NCBI GenBank assembly: GCA_016207865.1
Contig: JACQZD010000161.1
Location: 1,296 to 6,822 of the forward strand
Reading direction: 5' to 3'
DNA from: Nitrospirota bacterium
GTDB lineage: Bacteria > Nitrospirota > Thermodesulfovibrionia > UBA6902 > DSMQ01
DNA length: 5,527 nucleotides
This document shows, one piece after another, positions 1-5,527 of the stretch. The notes beneath the pieces were generated by a model. It saw only the letters and a program-made list of their open reading frames with translations. It did no database searches and had not been told where the DNA came from. Position 1 is the first letter of the stretch. Every line of letters begins with the position of its first letter. The position numbers and the translations under genes were made by a program.

Positions 1-1
1 G

Positions 2-667
2 GATGGAACTGTTCATACCGCAGTAAGAACCGTTCAAATAAATACAGGGCGCAGATATTTTGAAATTACTGCCTCGCCATTGCGCAGCGCTTCAGGCAAA
101 ATCGTTGCCGGCATTGAAATAGTGAGGGATGTCACCGCGCATAAGCTGAAAGACGAGGAAATAAAAAAGAACGAAAAGTTCCTCAATGACATCTTTGACA
201 GCATACAAGACGGTATAAGCATCCTTGATAAAGATATGACTATCATCCGTGTAAATCATGCGATAGAGCGCTGGTATTCATATGCCATGCCTCTCATAGG
301 TAAAAAATGCTACGATGCATATCACAGCCGCAAAGAACGCTGTGAAGTCTGCCCTACAAGCCGGACCATTGAGAACTGCAAGGTAGCTTACAATGTAGTT
401 CCAAAAAGAGGGCCCAGAGGCGAGGGTGTCGGGTGGCTGGACCTATATAGTTTCCCTCTGGTAGATATGGAAACAAAGGAGCTTAAAGGCGTAATTGAAT
501 ATGTCCGCAATATTACAGACCGCAAGCTGGTGGAAGAAGAACTTAAGAAAAGAGTTGAAGAACTTGAAAAATTCTATGAGATTGCCGTAGGCAGGGAGCT
601 TAAAATGAAAGAACTGAAAGACCAAATAAATAAGTTAAGCGATGAAATCCACAGGCTGAAAAAATAA
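2..667 (+). CDS. PAS-domain signalling protein, C-terminal part (5' truncated by window)
   Basis: The frame is open from base 2 to the TAA at 665-667, giving 221 visible residues; the true start lies upstream. Fragment residues 1 to about 45 look like the end of one PAS domain (YFEITASPL, then an IVRDVTAHK-type exit). A second, complete PAS domain follows at about 57-176, starting at FLNDIFDSIQDGISILD and ending at VIEYVRNITDRK. It contains four cysteines, C103, C114, C117 and C126, spaced C-x10-C-x2-C-x8-C. Residues 177-221 are a charged, heptad-like helix with the VGRELKMKELK motif I recall from the linker after PAS domains in many sensor kinases. No His-kinase, GGDEF or output domain follows before the stop, so this is either a PAS-only sensor or a protein whose output domain is upstream. 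Ligand and partner are unknown. The PAS assignment is firm; the role in signalling is inferred from the family. Confidence 0.85.
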   Translation, partial: DGTVHTAVRTVQINTGRRYFEITASPLRSASGKIVAGIEIVRDVTAHKLKDEEIKKNEKFLNDIFDSIQDGISILDKDMTIIRVNHAIERWYSYAMPLIGKKCYDAYHSRKERCEVCPTSRTIENCKVAYNVVPKRGPRGEGVGWLDLYSFPLVDMETKELKGVIEYVRNITDRKLVEEELKKRVEELEKFYEIAVGRELKMKELKDQINKLSDEIHRLKK

Positions 668-697
668 CTGCATTTTTCATTTTCAAAATCGTATAAT
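668..697 (+). promoter_or_regulatory. Candidate sigma70-type promoter of the etfB-etfA-fabD operon
   Basis: A perfect TATAAT -10 box lies at 692-697. The best -35 partner is CTGCAT at 668-673, 18 bases upstream, which matches TTGACA at only three positions. Transcription would begin near 704, leaving a leader of roughly 47 bases before the etfB start. This is the only gene-free gap ahead of the three-gene operon, which supports the placement. The weak -35 suggests low basal strength or help from an activator; this is inference. Confidence 0.5.
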
Positions 698-735
698 ATT
701 GCATTCTGCATTTTAAATTCTTTTTAAGAACCGCC

Positions 736-740
736 GGAGG
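736..740 (+). promoter_or_regulatory. Ribosome binding site of etfB
   Basis: GGAGG ends 10 bases before a GTG codon at 751. It decides the non-ATG start: the protein then begins MKIIVCIKQVPDT, exactly where ETF beta subunits usually begin. Confidence 0.8.
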
Positions 741-750
741 ATACATAAAA

Positions 751-1533
751 GTGAAAATTATTGTCTGCATAAAGCAGGTGCCTGATACAGCAGAGGTCAG
801 AATTAATCCTGAGACAAACACATTAGTCAGGGAAGGCGTTCCGAGCATAATCAATCCATTTGACCTTCACGCCCTTGAGGCAGGAGTCCTGATAAAAGAG
901 ACTATGGGAGGGAAAGTGACTGTCCTGACCATGGGACCGCCTCAGGCGGAAAATGCGCTCAGGGAAGCAGTATCAATGGGCGCAGATGAGGCAGTGCTTC
1001 TTTCAGACAGGGCCTTTGCCGGCTCTGACACTTGGGCCACCGCATACACCCTTGCGGCAGCGATTAAAAAAATCGGCGCTGACATCATATTCTGCGGCAA
1101 GCAGGCGATTGACGGCGATACGGCGCAGGTCGGACCTGAAACCGCCGAATTTCTGAATATCCCGCACATTGCCTATGTGAGAAAGATTGAAGAAGTAAAA
1201 GAAGGTTATATCAGAGTCCAGCGGCTTATGGACGACGGGTATGACATCGTGGAATCTTCTTTGCCAGTTTTACTTACCGTTGTTAAGGAACTGAATGTCC
1301 CGCGGCTCCCGTCACTTAAAGGCAAGATGGCGGCAAAAAAGACAGTAATAACAAAAATGGGGCCTTCAGAAATAGAAGCAGATGAAAACAGTCTTGGACT
1401 CAACGGTTCTCCCACAAAGGTTAAGAATATTTTCGCACCGCAATCCAAATCAGGCAGAATGATGATTGACGGCGCGCCGGAAGAACAGGTAAGCGTCTTG
1501 ATTGAAGAGTTAAGGGGTTTAAAGTGTATATAA
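751..1533 (+). CDS. etfB: Electron transfer flavoprotein, beta subunit
   Basis: This 260-residue protein has a GTG start and the usual length for EtfB. It forms a heterodimer with EtfA that shuttles electrons between flavin dehydrogenases and other carriers in the cytoplasm. Visible family marks are the N-terminal KQVPDT segment (residues 8-13), the nucleotide-binding loop DGDTAQVGP (121-129) within GKQAIDGDTAQVGPETAEFL, and the family signature around VQRLMDDGYDIVESSLP (156-172), where D165 replaces the more usual E or Q. The DGDTAQVGP form resembles EtfB of clostridial, flavin-bifurcating ETFs, which bind a second FAD. Non-bifurcating ETFs hold AMP there and have a DDD-type loop. Bifurcation here is therefore plausible but not proven. 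The 3' end overlaps etfA by 10 bases, so translation is probably coupled. Confidence 0.95.
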   Translation: MKIIVCIKQVPDTAEVRINPETNTLVREGVPSIINPFDLHALEAGVLIKETMGGKVTVLTMGPPQAENALREAVSMGADEAVLLSDRAFAGSDTWATAYTLAAAIKKIGADIIFCGKQAIDGDTAQVGPETAEFLNIPHIAYVRKIEEVKEGYIRVQRLMDDGYDIVESSLPVLLTVVKELNVPRLPSLKGKMAAKKTVITKMGPSEIEADENSLGLNGSPTKVKNIFAPQSKSGRMMIDGAPEEQVSVLIEELRGLKCI

Positions 1534-2720
1534 TCGTAAAGCCCGATAAATGCAGCGGGTGTGAAACATGTATAGCCTCATGCCCTTATGACGCCATCAG
1601 CATTTCAAGCGGCGTAGCTTTTATAAATGAGTACTGCCAGCTCTGCAAGGCCTGCCTTGCGGTCTGCCCTGAAAACGCAATAGTTGAGATAGAAGATACC
1701 CCCTCTTCCACTCACACCTTACCCCTTACCGATTTTAAAGGCGTGTGGGTATTTGCAGAACAAAGAGGAGGAAAAACCGCATCAGTTTCTCACGAACTGC
1801 TCGGGATAGGACGAAAGCTCTCATCCGAACTTCAGACAGACCTCTCGGCAGTGCTTTTCGGCGCCGGAGATTCAGAGGCAGATGAGCTTATAAAATGGGG
1901 CGCTGATAAAGTTTATTTATGCACCGACACAATTCTCGCCGATTTTAATGATGATACTTATTCCGGGCTTCTTTCAAAACTCATCAGTGAATATAAGCCG
2001 GCAATTGTCCTCGCAGGCGCAACTCCGGTCAGCAGGTCGTTCATCCCGCGTGTTGCGGCAAAACTTAAAACAGGGCTTACTGCCGACTGCACTTCGCTTG
2101 AGATAGACAAAAAGACAAAGAATCTCCTGCAGATACGGCCTGCATTCGGCGGCAACATAATGGCTGCAATCCTCTGTCCTGATTACAGGCCGCAGATGGC
2201 AACTGTAAGACCCCGCGTGATGAAAAAGGGAGAATATGACACAGGAAGAACCGGTGAAATAATACATGTCAGCGCAGATAATCTTATCTCAAGGACCAAG
2301 GTCCTTGATACAATTAAAGAAGTTTCTGAGCTTACCGTAAATCTCCATGAGGCTGATGTCATCGTGGCAGGCGGGAGGGGGCTCGGTGATGTAAAGGGAT
2401 TTAAACTGCTTGAAGAGCTTGCCGCAGTTATGGGCGGCGCCATCGGCGCATCAAGGGCTGCGGTTGATGAAGGGTGGATTCCATACAGCCATCAGGTCGG
2501 GCAGACAGGCAAGACCGTTTGCCCCAAAATCTACTTTGCCTGCGGAATTTCAGGGGCGGTTCAGCACCTTGTCGGGATGCAGTCCTCGGATATTATCATC
2601 GCAATCAACAAAAATCCCGAAGCGCCGATATTCAGCGTTGCAACCTACGGCATAGTCGGCGACTTGTATAAAATACTCCCGCTTTTGATTAAAAAGATTA
2701 AAGAGGCAAAAGGGCTATGA
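1524..2720 (+). CDS. etfA: Electron transfer flavoprotein, alpha subunit with N-terminal 2x[4Fe-4S] ferredoxin domain
   Basis: The protein has 398 residues, longer than a plain EtfA because a ferredoxin domain is fused at the front. The two cluster motifs are C10-C13-C16-C20 and C38-C41-C44-C48, each CxxCxxCxxxCP-like. The ETF alpha body follows from about residue 72. Its C-terminal FAD domain shows GGRG (283-286), SR at 310-311, QVGQTGKTV (324-332), GISGAVQH (341-348), AIN (360-362) and YGIVGD (375-380). The GTG start at 1524 lies inside the end of etfB and is preceded by AAGGGG six bases away. It places the first cluster motif at residue 10, as in ferredoxins. Ferredoxin-EtfA fusions are known in anaerobes, for example CarE of Acetobacterium caffeyl-CoA reductase. 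The clusters probably pass electrons to or from the flavins; the redox partner is not visible in this window. Confidence 0.95.
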   Translation: MYIIVKPDKCSGCETCIASCPYDAISISSGVAFINEYCQLCKACLAVCPENAIVEIEDTPSSTHTLPLTDFKGVWVFAEQRGGKTASVSHELLGIGRKLSSELQTDLSAVLFGAGDSEADELIKWGADKVYLCTDTILADFNDDTYSGLLSKLISEYKPAIVLAGATPVSRSFIPRVAAKLKTGLTADCTSLEIDKKTKNLLQIRPAFGGNIMAAILCPDYRPQMATVRPRVMKKGEYDTGRTGEIIHVSADNLISRTKVLDTIKEVSELTVNLHEADVIVAGGRGLGDVKGFKLLEELAAVMGGAIGASRAAVDEGWIPYSHQVGQTGKTVCPKIYFACGISGAVQHLVGMQSSDIIIAINKNPEAPIFSVATYGIVGDLYKILPLLIKKIKEAKGL

Positions 2721-2731
2721 TGGGAGGGAAT

Positions 2732-3664
2732 ATGAAAATTGCTTTTGTTTTTCCGGGACAGGGCTCGCAGTATGTCGGAATGGGAAAAAACCTTTATGAA
2801 AATTTCGGAGAAGTTAAGCAAATATATAATGAGGCGTCTGACGCGCTCGGATATGACATTGCAGGGCTGAGCTTTAACGGCCCTCAGGAAGAGCTTAACA
2901 AGACCTTCAGGACCCAGCCGTGCCTTTTGACTGCAAGCTTTGCGGCATTTAAAGTCCTTTCTTCAAGAAACATAACTCCGTTCTGCGTGGCTGGTCACAG
3001 CCTCGGCGAATATTCTGCTGTCACAGCCTCAGGAGTCCTCCCGTTTAAAGATGCGGTGAAGATTACTGAAAAAAGAGGGCAGTTCATGCAGGACGCAGTG
3101 CCTGAAGGCGATGGGCTTATGGCAGCCATACTCGGGCTTGAAAGAAGCGAGTTGGAAAATGTTTGCCGGTCAGTCAGTTCTGGTTATGTTGCTCCTGCAA
3201 ACTACAACTGCCCGGGACAGATTGTGATTGCAGGTGAAAAACCTGCGGTTGAAGAGGCCATAGAGCTGTCAAAAGAGGCAGGCGCCAAGAGGGCTGTCGT
3301 GCTTCCGGTATCAGTGCCTTCTCACTGCGGACTTATGGCGGATACAGCCAACAGGCTTGCTGAACTGCTGAACAATACTCAGTTCCAGCCGTCTAAAGTG
3401 CCTATTGTAAATAATGCCGATGCGGCTTTTTTAAATTCCCCTGAAGAGATTAAATCATCTCTGATAAAACAGCTCAGCAGCCCGCTTCTGTGGGAAGATT
3501 CCATAAGGCTCATGCTCAAAAATGAAGTAACCACATTTATTGAAGTCGGTCCCGGCAAAATCCTTTCCGCCATTATCAGAAGAATTGATAAAGAAGCGAG
3601 AGTGCTTAATGTTGAGGACACTAAAAGCCTTGAAGAAACATTAAGCAGTATAGGCTTGGGATGA
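2732..3664 (+). CDS. fabD: Malonyl-CoA:acyl carrier protein transacylase
   Basis: The 310-residue protein matches the usual FabD length. It moves the malonyl group from CoA to acyl carrier protein, supplying extender units for type II fatty acid synthesis in the cytoplasm. Visible marks are the N-terminal FVFPGQGSQ (residues 5-13), nucleophile serine S90 in GHSLGEYSA, R115 in the KRGQFMQ segment, the catalytic histidine H198 in VPSHCGLM, and the C-terminal EVGPGKIL (271-278). I prefer the ATG at 2732 because GGAGG at 2723-2727 precedes it and MKIAFVFPGQGSQ is the typical FabD beginning. An in-frame ATG at 2717 would add five residues and overlap the etfA stop (ATGA). Either way the gene is coupled to etfA. 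No fabH, fabG, fabF or acpP follows; the next gene is unrelated and separated by a long AT-rich gap, so this looks like the operon's last gene. Confidence 0.95.
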   Translation: MKIAFVFPGQGSQYVGMGKNLYENFGEVKQIYNEASDALGYDIAGLSFNGPQEELNKTFRTQPCLLTASFAAFKVLSSRNITPFCVAGHSLGEYSAVTASGVLPFKDAVKITEKRGQFMQDAVPEGDGLMAAILGLERSELENVCRSVSSGYVAPANYNCPGQIVIAGEKPAVEEAIELSKEAGAKRAVVLPVSVPSHCGLMADTANRLAELLNNTQFQPSKVPIVNNADAAFLNSPEEIKSSLIKQLSSPLLWEDSIRLMLKNEVTTFIEVGPGKILSAIIRRIDKEARVLNVEDTKSLEETLSSIGLG

Positions 3665-3718
3665 TACCTCAAAGCGTTTAAAGCATTTTTGTTAGTGTCA
3701 ATTACTTTTACGTACCAG

Positions 3719-3757
3719 TTACATAATTGTACCATAACACTTATGTAATATTTACAT
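3719..3757. repeat. Nested inverted repeats, operator-like
   Basis: TTACATAA (3719-3726) and TTATGTAA (3741-3748) are perfect inverted copies 14 bases apart. The second arm also forms a 6-3-6 palindrome, ATGTAA-TAT-TTACAT, at 3743-3757. A further TTATGTAA lies at 3943-3950, just before the lipoprotein gene. Such spaced half-sites could bind a dimeric regulator. In AT-rich sequence a chance origin is also possible. Confidence 0.4.
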
Positions 3758-3891
3758 GGTGTCCTGCAAATAAACAATCTCCCTGCCTTCATCAGCCACC
3801 TGAAAATTATATATTTTAAAATATCCACATTATGATATTGTATAACTTTTTTAAGCACTGAACTTTTGTTTTTTATTGCTATTTTTAGATC

Positions 3892-3931
3892 TGGCATGAT
3901 TTTTGATATAACTAAAGATAAAGAATAATAT
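3892..3931 (+). promoter_or_regulatory. Candidate promoter of the lipoprotein gene (sigma70-type, overlapping a sigma54-like element)
   Basis: TTGATA at 3903-3908 (five of six matches to the -35 consensus) and TAATAT at 3926-3931 (four of six to the -10) are exactly 17 bases apart. Transcription would start about 56 bases before the ATG at 3994. The same place also reads as a sigma54-type element: TGGCATG at 3892-3898, four bases, then TTGAT at 3903-3907. It keeps the -24 GG but has GA rather than the key -12 GC. The sigma70 reading is more likely; both are inferred from pattern alone. Confidence 0.35.
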
Positions 3932-3977
3932 TTTTCATAAAGTTATGTAAATTTTCTTTGCAATATAAAATAATTTC

Positions 3978-3985
3978 AGGGGGGG
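3978..3985 (+). promoter_or_regulatory. Ribosome binding site formed by a G7 tract
   Basis: An A followed by seven G residues lies eight bases before the ATG at 3994. It is the best-placed Shine-Dalgarno sequence; the nearer AGAAGG at 3987-3992 is only one base from the start. It supports the 3994 start over an upstream in-frame TTG at 3958. The pure G run is unusual in this AT-rich surrounding. Confidence 0.6.
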
Positions 3986-3993
3986 CAGAAGGC

Positions 3994-4368
3994 ATGAAAG
4001 GCAGATTATTTATTTCCTGTATCTCAGTTCTATGTTCAATTTTATTTTTTCAGGGATGCAATAATTTAAAATCATCCTCAATAAAATTTCAGTCGGAGTA
4101 TCAGGTTGTATTTCTTGACAACGGACAGGCCTTCTTTGGAAAACTTGAGGGCGCGGGCTCGTCATATCCGGTTTTAAAAGATGTTTATTATGTCCAGAGT
4201 CAGACAAATCCGGAGACCAAGCAGGTAAACAGCATTCTTATCAAGAGGGGCAAAGAATGGCATAGTCCTGACATAATGTATCTGAATGCAAAACACATAG
4301 TTTTAATAGAGCCTGTGTCGTCTGACTCAAGGGTGGCGCAGTTGATTGAGGAGGCAAAGGGAAAATAA
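3994..4368 (+). CDS. Small lipoprotein with conserved NGQ-x-x-FGKL-type core, function unknown
   Basis: The protein has 124 residues. Residues 1-21 are a lipoprotein signal: K2 and R4, a hydrophobic stretch, then FFQG before C22, which fits the general lipobox pattern although Q at -2 is atypical. The mature protein would be lipid-anchored at the envelope. After a short Ser/Asn-rich spacer, residues 36-110 form a compact beta-type domain beginning YQVVFLDNGQAFFGKL, then VLKDVYYVQS, ILIKRGKEWHSPDIMYLN, and IVLIEPVSSDS. I recall this arrangement (NGQ, FGKL, a DVYY line, a K-G-x-E-x-H-x-P line and an IE line) in small uncharacterised envelope proteins of several phyla; no function is known to me. 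The ATG at 3994 is chosen because it follows the G-tract ribosome site and begins the signal peptide directly. It stands between two long spacers, so it may be transcribed alone or with the next gene. Confidence 0.8.
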   Translation: MKGRLFISCISVLCSILFFQGCNNLKSSSIKFQSEYQVVFLDNGQAFFGKLEGAGSSYPVLKDVYYVQSQTNPETKQVNSILIKRGKEWHSPDIMYLNAKHIVLIEPVSSDSRVAQLIEEAKGK

Positions 4369-4553
4369 GGCGAAAGTTTAAAAAATATAGAGAGAACAGA
4401 TATAAGAGCGTTTAGATATGTAGATAAATTTAGCTGAAAGAACTTTAAAAAATTCAGGTGATTTCAGAATAAAGATATCCATTTGTTCTTAACGGTGTGA
4501 GAGGGTGGGTTATTGTTGTCAAAAATTTAACCTTTTTTAAAAGGGGGGATGTT
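4369..4553. other. Intergenic leader of the surface-protein gene
   Basis: This 185-base spacer separates two envelope genes on the same strand. No terminator hairpin or small gene was found. A weak promoter-like pair, TTAAAA (4378-4383) and TATAAG (4401-4406) with 17 bases between, is possible but not distinguishable from chance in AT-rich DNA. The last part holds a short hairpin over the ribosome binding site, listed separately. Confidence 0.4.
4531..4548 (+). promoter_or_regulatory. G6 ribosome binding site partly inside a small hairpin
   Basis: Six G residues at 4543-4548 lie five bases before the ATG at 4554 and act as the Shine-Dalgarno sequence. CCTTT (4531-4535) can pair with AAAGG (4540-4544) around a four-base loop, covering the first two G residues. 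This could modestly lower translation; the stem is short and AT-rich, so the effect is uncertain. Confidence 0.45.
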
Positions 4554-5527
4554 ATGAAGTATTTAAAAAATCATAGGGTAAAAAGTTTTTTAACAGGACT
4601 GTTTTCTGCCGTAGTCGTATTACTGTGTTTTGCAGGCAGTGTGCCTGCCGCTCAGGTGGATGCTGTATGGGATGGAGGTGGAGGGACAAATTACTGGAAT
4701 ACAGCCACCAACTGGAACCCAAATGTTATTCCTAACAATGGGACGAATACATACAATGTCTTTATCGGCGGCTTGTATCTGCCTGACTACACTGTCTATC
4801 TGAACACAAGTCCAACCATTGACAATCTGACCATTGATACAAGTGACAGCTTCACTGTCATTAATAATTCTCACTTATATATTGCAGGCGGTGCATCAGC
4901 CGGCACAATCACCAACAACGGCTCTATCTTACTGAACGGTTCATCTACCTACACAGACCTGATATTAAACAGCGGTGATGTATTGCTTACTGGGGCTGGC
5001 ACGCTGACAATGAGCAACTATGCAAATAACCGCATTTTCGGCTCAAGCAGTACTTACAGGCTTACAAACTCAGCCGGTCACACCATACAGGGTTCAGGAC
5101 TACTTGGGAATAACCAGATGGCACTTACAAATGAAGGGACAATCACAGCCAATCAGAGCAATGCATTGACAATCAACCCAAGTTCCAGCGGTTTTACAAA
5201 CAACGGCACAATCCGTGCAAACAGCGGAAGCACACTCACAGTTAACGATACACTCACAAACCTTTCAGGCACAACACTTACTGGCGGGACATATTATGTT
5301 ACTGGTACAATGCGTCTGCCAGGCGCAATCAATACCAATGCTGCCTCTATTATTCTTGATGGAACAAGTTCAAACCTCTACAACGGTACATCAGGCACAA
5401 ACAATGCCCTTACGAATCTAAATACAAACAACGGCAGTTTCAGCATCCTGAATGACAGGGATTTCACAACAGCAGGGAATCTGACAAATTCAGGTGCAAT
5501 AATAGTCGGCGATAACAGTATCTTAAA
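4554..5527 (+). CDS. Large secreted Asn/Thr/Gly-rich beta-strand-repeat surface protein, N-terminal part (3' truncated)
   Basis: The frame is open from ATG 4554 to the window end, giving 324 codons without a stop. Residues 1 to about 33 are a Sec signal peptide: basic start (K2, K5, R8, K10), hydrophobic core around 12-28, and cleavage likely near SVPAA (29-33). The mature start has VWDGGGGTNYWNTATNWNPNVIP (in two pieces, 38-49 and 50-60), a W-x-x-G...NW..P opening common in large exported repeat proteins. The rest is rich in N, T, S and G, poor in charge and cysteine-free, as expected for a stacked beta-solenoid. The motif T-N-x-G-[STA]-[IF] occurs at 120, 192, 215, 291 and 311. Such proteins in my memory end in an autotransporter barrel or a PEP-CTERM-type anchor, but the C-terminus is outside the window, so adhesin, autotransporter or exosortase substrate cannot be told apart. 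Pattern, not catalysis, supports the call. Confidence 0.8.
   Translation, partial: MKYLKNHRVKSFLTGLFSAVVVLLCFAGSVPAAQVDAVWDGGGGTNYWNTATNWNPNVIPNNGTNTYNVFIGGLYLPDYTVYLNTSPTIDNLTIDTSDSFTVINNSHLYIAGGASAGTITNNGSILLNGSSTYTDLILNSGDVLLTGAGTLTMSNYANNRIFGSSSTYRLTNSAGHTIQGSGLLGNNQMALTNEGTITANQSNALTINPSSSGFTNNGTIRANSGSTLTVNDTLTNLSGTTLTGGTYYVTGTMRLPGAINTNAASIILDGTSSNLYNGTSGTNNALTNLNTNNGSFSILNDRDFTTAGNLTNSGAIIVGDNSIL
5196..5525 (+). repeat. Degenerate ~96-codon repeat within the surface protein
   Basis: The segment at residues 215-230 (TNNGTI, then RANSGSTLTV) recurs 96 residues later at 311-324 (TNSGAI, then IVGDNSIL). An earlier TNNGSI at residue 120 lies 95 residues before the first. The similarity is at protein level; the DNA copies have diverged, so this is an old duplication rather than a recent tandem array. 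Only one full unit and the start of the next are visible. Confidence 0.45.

Larger units (their letters stand above)
3665..3993. other. AT-rich intergenic region between fabD and the lipoprotein gene
   Basis: This stretch of about 330 bases is clearly more AT-rich than the genes around it. No plausible protein was found on either strand. It holds inverted repeats near 3719-3757, another TTATGTAA copy at 3943-3950, a promoter-like region at 3892-3931 and a G7 tract at the ribosome binding site. No GC-rich hairpin followed by a T run was found after fabD, so the operon's end may rely on another termination mechanism. Confidence 0.6.

Noticed and set aside
657..679. TGAAAAA...TTTTTCA stem after the PAS gene as terminator
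   Set aside because: The seven-pair stem is almost entirely A-T with a nine-base loop and no proper T run after it, too weak for an intrinsic terminator.
942..1448. Long antisense and alternative frames inside etfB
   Set aside because: They mirror the codon structure of etfB, which is fully supported by family motifs; their translations are low-complexity and unlike any protein I know.
2717..2731. Upstream ATG for fabD adding five residues
   Set aside because: It overlaps the etfA stop and would be coupled, but the downstream ATG at 2732 has the GGAGG and gives the standard FabD N-terminus. It is kept only as an alternative.
3820..3839. AATATC...GATATT hairpin in the spacer
   Set aside because: Six A/T-dominated pairs with an eight-base loop in AT-rich DNA are expected by chance.
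3379..3897. A 172-codon open frame on the - strand overlapping the end of fabD
   Set aside because: More than half lies antisense to the well-supported fabD, the rest is in AT-rich spacer, and the translation has no recognisable motif or ribosome binding site logic.
3958..3993. Upstream TTG start for the lipoprotein
   Set aside because: It would put 12 residues before the signal peptide, has no ribosome binding site, and would translate through the G7 tract that serves as the binding site for 3994.
4549..4557. Two-codon ATG-TTA-TGA overlapping the surface-protein start
   Set aside because: The ATG directly abuts the G tract, leaving no spacing for initiation, so it is probably a chance sequence.

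Overview
The window reads as a bacterial chromosome segment with medium GC content in the genes and AT-rich spacers. All five supported genes lie on the + strand. Gene content suggests an anaerobic or micro-aerobic Gram-negative-like bacterium, plausibly of Nitrospirota or Desulfobacterota type. The reasons are an electron transfer flavoprotein alpha subunit fused to a two-cluster ferredoxin domain, a PAS sensor with a cysteine cluster, a lipoprotein, and a large Asn/Thr-rich secreted repeat protein. The taxonomic guess is inference only.

Layout: (1) Positions 2-667 hold the C-terminal end of a multi-PAS signalling protein, cut by the window edge; it ends in a charged helix and has no kinase catalytic domain. 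(2) Positions 668-750 hold a probable promoter (perfect TATAAT) and a strong ribosome binding site. (3) Positions 751-3664 are a tight three-gene operon: etfB, ferredoxin-etfA and fabD. The first pair overlaps by 10 bases. FabD starts either overlapping the etfA stop or 11 bases beyond it. EtfB carries the DGDTAQVGP-type nucleotide site seen in flavin-bifurcating ETFs. (4) Positions 3665-3993 are an AT-rich spacer with inverted repeats and a promoter-like region. (5) Positions 3994-4368 encode a small lipoprotein with a conserved NGQ-x-x-FGKL-type core. (6) Positions 4369-4553 are a second spacer. (7) Positions 4554-5527 are the first 324 codons of a large secreted beta-strand-repeat protein that runs off the window.

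The operon couples an ETF (electron carrier, possibly bifurcating between NADH and a low-potential acceptor through its 2x[4Fe-4S] domain) with malonyl-CoA:ACP transacylase, the entry step of fatty acid synthesis. No acyl-CoA dehydrogenase or other flavoprotein partner is visible here. The two downstream genes form a separate, envelope-directed section. Both have unusual homopolymeric G tracts as their ribosome binding sites. I see no RNA genes, mobile elements or CRISPR array, and I cannot identify a wholly new system. The most distinctive items are the ferredoxin-ETF/fabD operon and the G-tract-led surface genes.
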